A stretch of DNA of 6,849 bases from Clostridia bacterium (GCA_029071285.1 JAIEAS010000058.1:1-6849), one strand, 5' to 3'; shown: positions 1 through 5,966, numbered from the stretch's first letter. The notes: generated by a model from the letters alone, not told the origin. Made by a program: numbers and translations.

Positions 1-479
1 ATAATATATAGTAAAACACCCAACAGTATTGCGCCGACGATAAAGAAATACCACCAGCTTTCACAAGGAATAGCAAATGTAAAAAGCCCCATAGTAGAAG
101 CTATTCCCTTGCCTCCCCTGAACTTCATCGTTACGGGGAATATATGACCGATTATTACGAACACGCCGAAAAAATAACGCGTAAAATCCGACACCGCAAT
201 CTGTGTTCCTGCAAAAACATAGCCCCTGAAAAGCAGCCAGCCAGCGAGTGCAGGCAAACCGCCCTTTAACAAATCGCAGATAAAGTTGACGGCGCCCACT
301 TTAAGCCCGAATGAACGCGTCATATTCATAGTGCCGGGGTTGCCGCTGCCGACGTCGCGGATATCCTTTTTTTTGATATGGGATATAAGCACCGCGAAAT
401 TGAAGCACCCGATAAAATAGCAAACTATTGCCGCAATCAAAAACCAGTACCAGTTTTCGGAAACAATAAAATCTTTCAT
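1..479 (-). CDS. plsY: PlsY, acyl-phosphate:glycerol-3-phosphate acyltransferase (3' part missing)
   Basis: PlsY is an integral membrane enzyme that transfers an acyl group from acyl-phosphate to glycerol-3-phosphate, making lysophosphatidic acid, the first committed step of phospholipid synthesis in most bacteria. About 159 residues are visible, read from the minus strand; the gene runs off the low-coordinate end of the window, so roughly the last quarter of the usual 200-220 residues is missing. The first membrane segment is near residues 11-33. Family motif 1 is seen as GSGNPGTMNMTR at residues 44-55, and motif 2 as GHIFPVTMKFRGGKG at 111-125, the phosphate- and substrate-binding loops. 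The third conserved motif should lie outside the window. The ATG shares one base with the der stop codon (TAATG), with a purine-rich AGAGAGAAGAG just upstream, so translation is probably coupled to der. Identification is secure. Confidence 0.95.
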   Translation of the reverse strand, partial: MKDFIVSENWYWFLIAAIVCYFIGCFNFAVLISHIKKKDIRDVGSGNPGTMNMTRSFGLKVGAVNFICDLLKGGLPALAGWLLFRGYVFAGTQIAVSDFTRYFFGVFVIIGHIFPVTMKFRGGKGIASTMGLFTFAIPCESWWYFFIVGAILLGVLLYI

Positions 480-1786
480 TAATCGCTCTTCTCTCTGGTC
501 AGAATTTTTATTGGCGTACCCGAAAAATCAAAGGACTTGCGCAAAGTATTTTCCAAAAATCTCTGATATGAAAAATGCAACAAATCAACGCTGTTTACGA
601 AAAGCGCGATTGTGGGCGGAGCTACCGAAACCTGCGACGAATAATAAACTTTCAGCCGTCTGCCGTTGTATGACGGCGGTTCATTCGCGCGCACCGCGTC
701 TGAAATAACGTCGTTGAGTATACCGGTCGGTATTCTGTAAAGCGAATGTGCGTAAACCTCGTCAACGAGTGAAAGAATTTTTTCCGTGCGCTGACCTGTC
801 TTTGCCGAAACATAAATGGATTTAAAGTAATCCATAAACTTCAAGTCCTCTTTAAGCTTATCTTCGAACTTGTTTATGGTGTTGGTATCCTTTTCAATCA
901 AGTCCCACTTATTCATTACTATAACCGACGGCTTACCCGCCTCGTGAACGTAGCCGATAATTTTCGTGTCCTGTTCGGTTAATCCGTCCTCGCTGTCAAC
1001 AACCAGCAAGCACACGTCGGCGCGGCGTACGGCGTCAAAGGCACGCATAACCGAATAGTATTCAACGTCGTCCTCGACCTTGCTTTTTTTGCGTATTCCC
1101 GCAGTGTCAATTATAGTATAATTTTTGTCGTTATAAGTGAACTTCGTATCGATTGCGTCGCGCGTAGTCCCCGCGATATCTGTAACTATCGAGCGTTCAA
1201 ACCCCAGCAATCTGTTTACAAGGCTGGATTTGCCCGCATTTGGCTTTCCGACAACCGCAATCTTTATGCTGTCGTCCTCAGTTATTTCCACCTTTTCAAA
1301 CCAGCTTACCGCTTCGTCCAGAACGTCGCCAAGTCCCGTGCCGTGCTCCGCTGAAACGGGATAGGGCTCGCCGAGTCCCAGAGAATAAAACTCAAAAATC
1401 TTTTCCTCGGAATACTCGTCGATTTTGTTTACGACTAATACGACGGGCTTTTTACTGCGGCGCAGCATATCTGCAACGTCGTAATCGGAAGTTGTCAGAC
1501 CCTCTTTTCCGTCAACGAAAAACAGAATGACCTGCGCGGTATCTATTGCAACTTCCGCCTGTTTTTTTATTTCCTTCCACATGACGTCTTCCGAACGCAT
1601 TTCAATGCCTCCGGTATCGACCATAGAGAACGCCTTGCCGCGCCACTCGGAATCGGCGTAAAGCCTGTCGCGCGTGACACCCGGTCTGTCCTCCGTTATT
1701 GAAATTTTTCTGCCGGCTATTTTGTTAAAAAACGTACTTTTCCCTACGTTCGGTCTGCCGACGATTGCTATAAGCGGGTTCGCCAT
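479..1786 (-). CDS. der: Ribosome-assembly GTPase Der (EngA)
   Basis: Der is a tandem GTPase needed for maturation of the 50S ribosomal subunit; it is cytoplasmic and essential in the bacteria where it has been tested. The 435-residue product has the normal family length and layout. G domain 1 has the P-loop GRPNVGKS at residues 10-17, DRPGVTRD at 33-40 (switch I), DTGG at 57-60 and NKID at 120-123. G domain 2 has GKPNAGKSS at 180-188, DTAG at 227-230, NKWD at 292-295 and VSAKTGQR at 326-333. The C-terminal KH-like domain spans about 350-432 and contains RRLKVYYSSQV and LLHFSYQRFLENTLR. All nucleotide-binding motifs are intact. The ATG lies 4 bases after the TfoX-like stop codon, with only a weak Shine-Dalgarno candidate (GAAGAACGGA), which suggests coupled translation within the DUF512-tfoX-der-plsY operon. 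Confidence 0.98.
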   Translation of the reverse strand: MANPLIAIVGRPNVGKSTFFNKIAGRKISITEDRPGVTRDRLYADSEWRGKAFSMVDTGGIEMRSEDVMWKEIKKQAEVAIDTAQVILFFVDGKEGLTTSDYDVADMLRRSKKPVVLVVNKIDEYSEEKIFEFYSLGLGEPYPVSAEHGTGLGDVLDEAVSWFEKVEITEDDSIKIAVVGKPNAGKSSLVNRLLGFERSIVTDIAGTTRDAIDTKFTYNDKNYTIIDTAGIRKKSKVEDDVEYYSVMRAFDAVRRADVCLLVVDSEDGLTEQDTKIIGYVHEAGKPSVIVMNKWDLIEKDTNTINKFEDKLKEDLKFMDYFKSIYVSAKTGQRTEKILSLVDEVYAHSLYRIPTGILNDVISDAVRANEPPSYNGRRLKVYYSSQVSVAPPTIALFVNSVDLLHFSYQRFLENTLRKSFDFSGTPIKILTREKSD

Positions 1787-1790
1787 AATT

Positions 1791-2114
1791 TTATCCGTTC
1801 TTCTTTTTTGTTTTAGGTTCGGGCAGGTCGTTATAAATTGCTATAAACAACCCGCAAAGGAATTCCTTATCGTCGGTATTATCCACCAAAAGCATTGGCT
1901 TTGCGCCATCGTAAGGAATTGCGTCTTCAGCGGACGGGATATACTCTCTTGCGGACGGCACGGGTTTAATCAAAAGTCTTTCGTCGTAAACTCCGCCTGC
2001 AAGTCTGCCCCTGAAATATAATAAATACTCTCCCATCATTGGACGGAATACTATGCCGTCCAGCGAGCTTAACTGCTCGGAAAGATAACTGATATATTGT
2101 TTGCCCGTTGCCAT
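1791..2114 (-). CDS. TfoX N-terminal-domain protein
   Basis: A 107-residue protein consisting of the TfoX/Sxy N-terminal domain alone. The family signature is RPMMGEYLLYFRGRLAGGVYDERLLIKP at about residues 24-51, followed by PYDGAKPMLLVDN at about 67-79 and a lysine-rich C-terminal tail. In gamma-proteobacteria TfoX/Sxy regulates competence genes and carries a second, C-terminal domain. Short single-domain versions like this one are common in Bacillota and have no established role, so a competence function should not be assumed. There is no helix-turn-helix or other DNA-binding motif that I can recognise. The ATG follows the TAA of the DUF512 gene with no base between them and without a clear Shine-Dalgarno site, so translation probably depends on terminating ribosomes. 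The gene is embedded between the DUF512 gene and der, which suggests co-expression rather than shared function. Confidence 0.85.
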   Translation of the reverse strand: MATGKQYISYLSEQLSSLDGIVFRPMMGEYLLYFRGRLAGGVYDERLLIKPVPSAREYIPSAEDAIPYDGAKPMLLVDNTDDKEFLCGLFIAIYNDLPEPKTKKKNG

Positions 2115-3395
2115 TTAACACCCGACCATACAGTCGAAAAGTTCGTCCTGCTTTTTATTTATTACTATTTTTTTACCTTTTAAAAGCTTTTTAAGCTGTT
2201 TAACCGTCATATCGTCCAAAAACACGTCCTCAAATTCTTTAAGCGTATTCGACGGAATTACTGCAACGTCAAATTTATCGAAGTTGCTCTTTAAAGCGTT
2301 TACAATATCGCCGCCCGTTAAAAGCCCTGTACACGTTACCGTTGAACCGAAAAACTTATTTTCAACAGGCAAGGCAAAAGCGTGTAGATTTTCAACGTTG
2401 GCGTTTGCAAGCCCGCACATATCGTTAACGACCTTTTCCGCACTGACGCCCGTTACAACTGCAACTCGCTTTTGCTTTTTCAAAGCAATTTTATATACGC
2501 TTTGGGTAAACTCGGATATGAACTTGCTCGTCATACCAATGCCGTTTTCAATCTGCGAAAAATCGCCGTAAAACTCTGCGGGCTTAAAGTCTCTGCCGCT
2601 CCGCACGAAATATTCATCGGCGGGTAACAAGAAGTTCACGCTGAACTCAGCGTTAAGCCTGTCGCACATATCAAGAATGTCTGCGGCGCTCTCAGCGGTA
2701 ATATCGGGTATCACCGTAAGATTTTCACGGTGCTTTGTAAGCCCCGTAGGTACAACCGCGACGTCGGCTATATAAGGATACATTTCAAACAGCTTTCTCG
2801 CGGTATATTCAAGGTTTTTGCCGTCGTTCAAACCGGGCACTATAACGCACTGACAGTGGACGGTGATTTTTGCATCGGTGAGTTTTTTTAACTGCTCGCT
2901 TATTTTATCCGCAAAACGATTCCCCATGAGCTTGCGGCGTAGCTCTCCGTCCATAGTGTGAACGGATATATAAAGCGGTGATAAATGCAGCCTTATAATT
3001 CTTTCAAGCTCTTCGTCGCTCACGTTTGTAAGCGTTACGAAATTGCCGCACATAAAACTCATTGTATAGTCGTCGTCCTTAACGTAGAGGCTTTTGCGCA
3101 TACCCTCGCCCATTTGGTCGACGAAACAGAAAATGCAGTTATTTCGGCAAGTTCTGATTTTTTCGTTATCTTTAAAAACCAAATTCAAACTTTCATCTTC
3201 AGGCTTGTCTATTTTGACGGTGTGCTCTTTACTGTCTGCCGAAATTAAGCTTACGGTAAATGACGGCAGATTGTCGTAATAAAGATAGTCCAGCGTATCC
3301 TCCGCCTTAAATCCGTCAAAAGCGATTATTTTATCGCCCTTTTTCAAATTGTATTTTGCGGCAAGTTTGCCCTTGGCTTTGGCAATTTCAAGCAT
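2115..3395 (-). CDS. DUF512 radical-SAM iron-sulfur protein with N-terminal PDZ-like segment
   Basis: A 426-residue cytoplasmic protein of unknown function. A shortened PDZ-like segment covers residues 1-50 (KKGDKIIAFDG at 18-28). The radical-SAM cluster motif CRNNCIFC, CxxxCxxC, is at 83-90, followed by KDDDYTMSFMCGNFVTLTN at 106-124, LSPLYISVH at 138-146 and VIVPGLNDG at 184-192. The DUF512 part includes the family blocks DEYFVRSGRDF at 260-270, QIENGIGM at 281-288 and TGLLTGGDI at 356-364. These features fit the DUF512 / putative Fe-S oxidoreductase family, which is often adjacent to der in Clostridia. The cluster cysteines are intact, so it probably binds a 4Fe-4S cluster and S-adenosylmethionine; the substrate is unknown. 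The ATG at 3395 is supported because the PDZ-like block starts close behind it and no better start exists. It lies only 6 bases after a consensus -10 box and has no Shine-Dalgarno site, so the gene probably begins a leaderless transcript. Confidence 0.93.
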   Translation of the reverse strand: MLEIAKAKGKLAAKYNLKKGDKIIAFDGFKAEDTLDYLYYDNLPSFTVSLISADSKEHTVKIDKPEDESLNLVFKDNEKIRTCRNNCIFCFVDQMGEGMRKSLYVKDDDYTMSFMCGNFVTLTNVSDEELERIIRLHLSPLYISVHTMDGELRRKLMGNRFADKISEQLKKLTDAKITVHCQCVIVPGLNDGKNLEYTARKLFEMYPYIADVAVVPTGLTKHRENLTVIPDITAESAADILDMCDRLNAEFSVNFLLPADEYFVRSGRDFKPAEFYGDFSQIENGIGMTSKFISEFTQSVYKIALKKQKRVAVVTGVSAEKVVNDMCGLANANVENLHAFALPVENKFFGSTVTCTGLLTGGDIVNALKSNFDKFDVAVIPSNTLKEFEDVFLDDMTVKQLKKLLKGKKIVINKKQDELFDCMVGC

Positions 3396-3401
3396 ACGTC
3401 A

Positions 3402-3430
3402 ATTATAAAATATTACAAAAAATTTGTAAA
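3402..3430 (-). promoter_or_regulatory. SigA-type promoter of the DUF512-tfoX-der-plsY operon, probably leaderless
   Basis: On the minus strand there is a -35 TTTACA (3430-3425), a 17-base spacer, and a perfect -10 TATAAT (3407-3402). The sequence then reads TGACGT followed directly by the ATG of the DUF512 gene at 3395. With the usual initiation about 7 bases after the -10 box, transcription would start at or next to the A of the ATG. No Shine-Dalgarno sequence lies between the -10 and the start. The terminator of the preceding gene ends only about 14 bases upstream of the -35, so this is the only evident promoter for the operon. Confidence 0.8.
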
Positions 3431-3443
3431 GAAAAAGCGTGCT

Positions 3444-3474
3444 AAAAAGCAAAATCCCCGACAAACGTCGGGGA
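3444..3474 (-). terminator. Intrinsic terminator after the three-helix membrane protein gene
   Basis: A perfect hairpin with 7 GC-rich pairs, CCCCGAC / GTCGGGG (plus one closing A-T pair) and a four-base loop, is followed on the minus strand by TTTTGCTTTTT. It begins 8 bases after the TAA of the membrane protein gene and separates it from the downstream DUF512 operon promoter. Confidence 0.88.
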
Positions 3475-3482
3475 CTGATTAA

Positions 3483-3821
3483 TTAAATTATGGTAGAAAT
3501 CATACCGAATACAACGCCGAGGGCAAAAACAACAAGTGCTATCCAATAGAAGATTTTCCAGCCCTTGCCTCTGCCTCTTACAAAGCCGTATGCAGGCAAA
3601 CCGATTGCAATAATAATTGCTATGTTTCCGAGCAGTGTAAATATACTTACCGTCTGTCTTAAAGCTCCTGCAGTCTTGGAAGCAGATATGCTGTCAACAA
3701 ACCTTATTAAAAGGTTTATAATGCCGCTGCACATATACATTATCGAGGCGATAGCCATTCCCCAGAATGCGCAAAATTTAGTTAAATCAACTCTTTCTCT
3801 GTGTACAGTCCTCTTTGCCAT
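3483..3821 (-). CDS. Uncharacterised small membrane protein, three predicted helices
   Basis: A 112-residue protein I do not recognise. It starts with a basic segment (MAKRTVHRERVDLTK) and then has three hydrophobic stretches, at about residues 16-41, 58-81 and 88-112. The linker between helices 2 and 3 is short and strongly basic (RGRGKGWK, 82-89), which by the positive-inside rule puts it in the cytoplasm, together with the N-terminus only if helix 1 and helix 2 cross as a pair. There is no signal peptidase site or catalytic motif that I can see. The gene is translated from ATG with a good Shine-Dalgarno site (AAGGAG, 7 bases upstream), has its own promoter and its own terminator, and so is a single-gene unit between two housekeeping operons. 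The dedicated control signals and the clean Shine-Dalgarno site make it very likely a real gene. Function is unknown. Confidence 0.85.
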   Translation of the reverse strand: MAKRTVHRERVDLTKFCAFWGMAIASIMYMCSGIINLLIRFVDSISASKTAGALRQTVSIFTLLGNIAIIIAIGLPAYGFVRGRGKGWKIFYWIALVVFALGVVFGMISTII

Positions 3822-3853
3822 AATAATTCTCCTTGCTTATTTAAGTTATTTTT

Positions 3854-3882
3854 ATTATACCAAGCCGATTTTGTTTTTGCAA
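3854..3882 (-). promoter_or_regulatory. Extended -10 SigA-type promoter of the three-helix protein gene
   Basis: On the minus strand, TTGCAA (3882-3877) and TATAAT (3859-3854) are separated by 17 bases, and the -10 is preceded by TGG, giving the extended form TGGTATAAT. A start about 7 bases further gives a leader of about 26 bases that contains AAGGAG. The weak -35 (4 of 6 matches) is compensated by the extended -10. Confidence 0.75.
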
Positions 3883-3892
3883 GCAAAACGGC
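3864..3892 (-). repeat. Imperfect inverted repeat between rluD and the next promoter
   Basis: GCCG-A-TTTTG (3864-3873) and CAAAACGGC (3884-3892) form a 9-pair stem with a single-base bulge and a 10-base loop. It begins 7 bases after the rluD stop codon and spans the -35 and most of the spacer of the next promoter. There is no T-run after it on the minus strand, so it is a poor intrinsic terminator; it could slow polymerase after rluD or act as an operator for the membrane protein gene. Either role is inference. Confidence 0.45.
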
Positions 3893-3898
3893 GCAAAA

Positions 3899-4807
3899 TT
3901 ACTTCTTTTTAAGTTTATTAAGCACGTCTTCAAAGTAATCGGGAATCGGCGCTTCAAAGCTCATTATCTCTCCCGTTTCGGGATGGGTGAGAGTAAGTCT
4001 GTACGCGTGCAGAAGCTGACCGCCGAGCTTGAATTTTTGCTTTTTTACTCCGTAAACTGTATCGCCCACAACGGGGTGCCCCAAATGCTTTGCGTGCACG
4101 CGTATCTGGTGCGTTCTGCCCGTATGCAAATCGAAGCGGCACAACGTAAACCCCTCGTACCTTTCAATCACAGTAAAATCGGTAATTGCAAGTTTTCCCT
4201 TTTCGGGCGGAACGACAGCCATTTTTACTCTGTCCTGCGGACTTCTTCCTATGTAAGTCGTAACCCTTCCGCTGTCCTCTTTCAGATTGCCCTCTAAAAG
4301 CGCGAGATAGGTTCTTTTGCAGGATTTTTCGGCTATCTGCTCCGACAGGCTCAGATGCGCTTTATCGTTTTTTGCAACGACCAAAAGCCCCGATGTATCC
4401 TTATCTATCCTATGCACGATACCCGGTCTTATTACGCCGTTTATACCGCTTAAACTGTCAAGCCGGTACAAAAGCGCGTTGACGAGCGTGCCTTCCACGT
4501 TGCCGTTTCCCATATGCACGGTCATCCCCTGCGGCTTATTTACAACGGCTATATCTTTATCTTCGTAAATAATCTCTATCGGGATATCTTCGGGCTTTAC
4601 GGTATATTCCTCGGCGACAGGAAGTGTTACTTCGATTAAATCGCCGCTTGCGATTTCCTGCGAAGGCTTTGCCGTTTTGCCGTTAATAAAAACGCAACCG
4701 CCGTCAATCAGCTTTTTTACCGCAGAGCGTGTTTTATCAAGTTTTTCGCAAAGAAAAACGTCCGCGCGCTGGCAGACGCTTTCTGCAGTAAATTGCAGTT
4801 TATCCAT
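3899..4807 (-). CDS. rluD: RluD/RluA-family 23S rRNA pseudouridine synthase
   Basis: This enzyme converts specific uridines in rRNA to pseudouridine in the cytoplasm. The 302-residue product has an N-terminal S4 RNA-binding domain (about residues 12-62, with RSAVKKLIDGGCVFINGK) and a catalytic domain from about 75 to 300. The catalytic motif HRIDKDTSG is at 132-140, with the nucleophile Asp135; other family blocks are VVNKPQGMTVH at 88-98 and HTGRTHQIRVH at 228-238. I chose the ATG at 4807 because it puts the S4 domain at the normal place and gives the normal length; a longer reading from a GTG at 4891 would add 28 very basic residues encoded inside the lspA tail. The start overlaps the lspA end by 8 bases (ATGGATAA), which implies translational coupling. 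The exact target uridines cannot be decided from sequence alone, so the RluD name is by resemblance to the Bacillota RluD-like group. Confidence 0.92.
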   Translation of the reverse strand: MDKLQFTAESVCQRADVFLCEKLDKTRSAVKKLIDGGCVFINGKTAKPSQEIASGDLIEVTLPVAEEYTVKPEDIPIEIIYEDKDIAVVNKPQGMTVHMGNGNVEGTLVNALLYRLDSLSGINGVIRPGIVHRIDKDTSGLLVVAKNDKAHLSLSEQIAEKSCKRTYLALLEGNLKEDSGRVTTYIGRSPQDRVKMAVVPPEKGKLAITDFTVIERYEGFTLCRFDLHTGRTHQIRVHAKHLGHPVVGDTVYGVKKQKFKLGGQLLHAYRLTLTHPETGEIMSFEAPIPDYFEDVLNKLKKK

Positions 4808-5474
4808 TTTCTTCGTTATCCTGCTTGTTTTCGTCTTCGGGATGCTCGTCCTTAACTTCAGTCTGCTTGTCCTCTTCTTGAGGAACTTCACTCGTAGCTA
4901 CCGCTTGCTTTTTTGCCTCTTCCTCTTCTTTACGTTTTGCCTGTGCCGCTTTCGCCGATTTGGTAAGAGGAAACACCGCCCACTCGTTTAAAAACAGTAA
5001 ATCTACTACAGCAAGGACCGCGCCTAACACTATCCAGAAATCGGCAAAATTACACGAGGTCATATTGCCGAACATATTCAATTCCACGAAATCGCGCACT
5101 TCACGATAAGCGATTCTGTCAATAAGATTTCCTATTGCACCCGCGGCAACCATTGCAACAGCAACCTTTAAAATGATAAATCTTTCGGGCAGAACGATAA
5201 AAAAGCCGACAAGCAGAATAAGCATTATAAAAGTTACGACGATTAAAAATATCTGCCCCCATGTAGCTTCGGCAAGAAAACTGAAAGCGCAACCGGGATT
5301 TCTGCTGCCGCTTGCAACTTCAAGAAAATTGCGGATTACGATAAAATTCCAGCCGTCCCGCTCTTCAAAAATTTTGGTAAGCAAGTCAACGAGAACAAGC
5401 GCTACGCAGACGCCGATTAATACTATGCTTTTCCAACCTATATTTACTTTTAGTTTCTTTAACTTTTCAAGCAT
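4800..5474 (-). CDS. lspA: Lipoprotein signal peptidase II (LspA) with long charged C-terminal tail
   Basis: LspA is a membrane aspartyl protease that removes the signal peptide from prolipoproteins after they are lipid-modified. With the start at 5474 the product has 224 residues. Helix 1 is at about 15-33 and carries the conserved LVDLLTK (28-34); the block NPGCAFSFL is at 59-67; helices 2 and 3 are at about 74-95 and 100-118. The catalytic aspartates are D119 in GNLIDR and D145 in CNFADFWI; helix 4 follows to about 162. The remaining 62 residues are an added tail rich in Glu, Lys, Asp and Gln, low in complexity and probably disordered; typical LspA ends near residue 150-170. The family signature is complete, so the enzyme should be active. 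An upstream GTG at 5528 is rejected because it lies inside the mazF terminator and the intervening 54 bases hold the lspA promoter. The start codon is 6 bases after the -10 box, with no Shine-Dalgarno site. Confidence 0.95.
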   Translation of the reverse strand: MLEKLKKLKVNIGWKSIVLIGVCVALVLVDLLTKIFEERDGWNFIVIRNFLEVASGSRNPGCAFSFLAEATWGQIFLIVVTFIMLILLVGFFIVLPERFIILKVAVAMVAAGAIGNLIDRIAYREVRDFVELNMFGNMTSCNFADFWIVLGAVLAVVDLLFLNEWAVFPLTKSAKAAQAKRKEEEEAKKQAVATSEVPQEEDKQTEVKDEHPEDENKQDNEENG

Positions 5475-5480
5475 AGCTAT

Positions 5481-5509
5481 ATCATATATCAACCGCGGGA
5501 TTTTGTCAA
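5481..5509 (-). promoter_or_regulatory. SigA-type promoter of lspA-rluD, probably leaderless
   Basis: On the minus strand there is a perfect -35 TTGACA (5509-5504), a 17-base spacer and a -10 TATGAT (5486-5481), then ATAGCT and the ATG of lspA at 5474. Initiation about 7 bases past the -10 places the first transcribed base on the start codon. There is no Shine-Dalgarno motif. The -35 directly abuts the T-run of the preceding mazF terminator. Confidence 0.85.
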
Positions 5510-5510
5510 T

Positions 5511-5549
5511 AAAAAGGAAGGCACGCACGGTACAAGACCGGTGCGTGCC
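5511..5549 (-). terminator. Intrinsic terminator after mazF
   Basis: A stem of nine pairs, GGCACGCAC / GTGCGTGCC (5549-5541 with 5528-5520), with a further possible inner pairing CGGT/ACCG, is followed on the minus strand by TTCCTTTTTA. It starts 6 bases after the mazF TAA. On the plus strand the same hairpin is followed by GATTTTTTATTT, so it could also stop antisense transcription. Confidence 0.92.
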
Positions 5550-5555
5550 GATTTT

Positions 5556-5903
5556 TTATTTCATAAAGCCAAGGCTTATCAAAATAGCTTTGTCAACGCG
5601 GTTCATAGTCGCGTCGCTCAGTTCTCCTATTCTTTCCTTTAACCTGCGCTTATCGAGCGTACGTATCTGCTCCAAAAGAATTACCGAATCCTTTGCAAGT
5701 CCGTATGAATTTGAGGAAAGCTCTATATGTGTAGGAAGTTTTGCCTTGTTTATTTTGCTGGTTACTGCCGCCGCTATTACGGTCGGTGAATATTTGTTGC
5801 CCACGTCGTTCTGGACGACCAATACGGGTCTTATTCCTCCTTGCTCACTACCGACAACAGGCGACAGGTCGGCATAGTACAGTTCTCCGCGCTTTATATT
5901 CAT
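5556..5903 (-). CDS. mazF: MazF/PemK-family mRNA endonuclease (EndoA-like), no adjacent antitoxin
   Basis: A 115-residue protein closely resembling Bacillus subtilis EndoA (NdoA/MazF), a ribonuclease that cleaves mRNA at a short sequence and is normally held inactive by an antitoxin. The N-terminal block [30 protein letters not shown] covers residues 4-33, and [13 protein letters not shown] is at about 73-85. Arg25 and Thr48, the positions known as active-site residues in the B. subtilis enzyme, are both present, so the enzyme should be catalytically competent. The ATG is preceded by AAAGGGG, 5 bases upstream. In B. subtilis the antitoxin gene sits immediately upstream; here the upstream 126 bases hold no such gene and then comes the exchanger. 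The gene is a single transcription unit with its own promoter-like site and a strong terminator. The antitoxin may be encoded elsewhere, or the protein may be controlled differently. Confidence 0.95.
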   Translation of the reverse strand: MNIKRGELYYADLSPVVGSEQGGIRPVLVVQNDVGNKYSPTVIAAAVTSKINKAKLPTHIELSSNSYGLAKDSVILLEQIRTLDKRRLKERIGELSDATMNRVDKAILISLGFMK

Positions 5904-5937
5904 AATTACCCCTTTTTTCGGCAGTGTTATATATTCT

Positions 5938-5966
5938 ATTATATGTACCGCCGATTTGCGAAAGAT
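5938..5966 (-). promoter_or_regulatory. Probable promoter of mazF
   Basis: A perfect -10 TATAAT lies at 5943-5938 on the minus strand; the base run at the -35 position, ATCTTT at 5966-5961, is a poor match and is part of an inverted repeat. Initiation near 5931 would give a leader of about 28 bases carrying the AAAGGGG ribosome-binding site. The weak -35 suggests that an activator may help or that the promoter is weak. Confidence 0.5.

Noticed and set aside
1791..2114. The TfoX-domain protein as a sign of a natural competence locus.
   Set aside because: Only the N-terminal domain is present, no com genes are nearby, and short forms of this family are widespread in Bacillota without a known competence role.
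3396..3482. A riboswitch or structured leader before the DUF512 operon.
   Set aside because: The 87 bases are fully accounted for by the upstream terminator and a promoter that reaches to within 6 bases of the ATG, leaving no room for a leader RNA.
4808..4891. A 28-residue basic N-terminal extension of RluD from a GTG at 4891.
   Set aside because: It is encoded within the lspA tail in another frame, lacks a ribosome-binding site, and places the S4 domain too far from the N-terminus. The ATG at 4807 fits the family.
5475..5528. An N-terminal extension of LspA of 18 residues from a GTG at 5528.
   Set aside because: The GTG lies inside the stem of the mazF terminator, and the 54 bases contain the lspA promoter; the ATG at 5474 gives a normal LspA N-terminus.
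511..5877. Various plus-strand open frames of 60-230 codons, such as 5173-5877 and 3565-3912.
   Set aside because: Each lies antisense to a securely identified minus-strand gene, and their translations show no family motifs; they are mirror frames.
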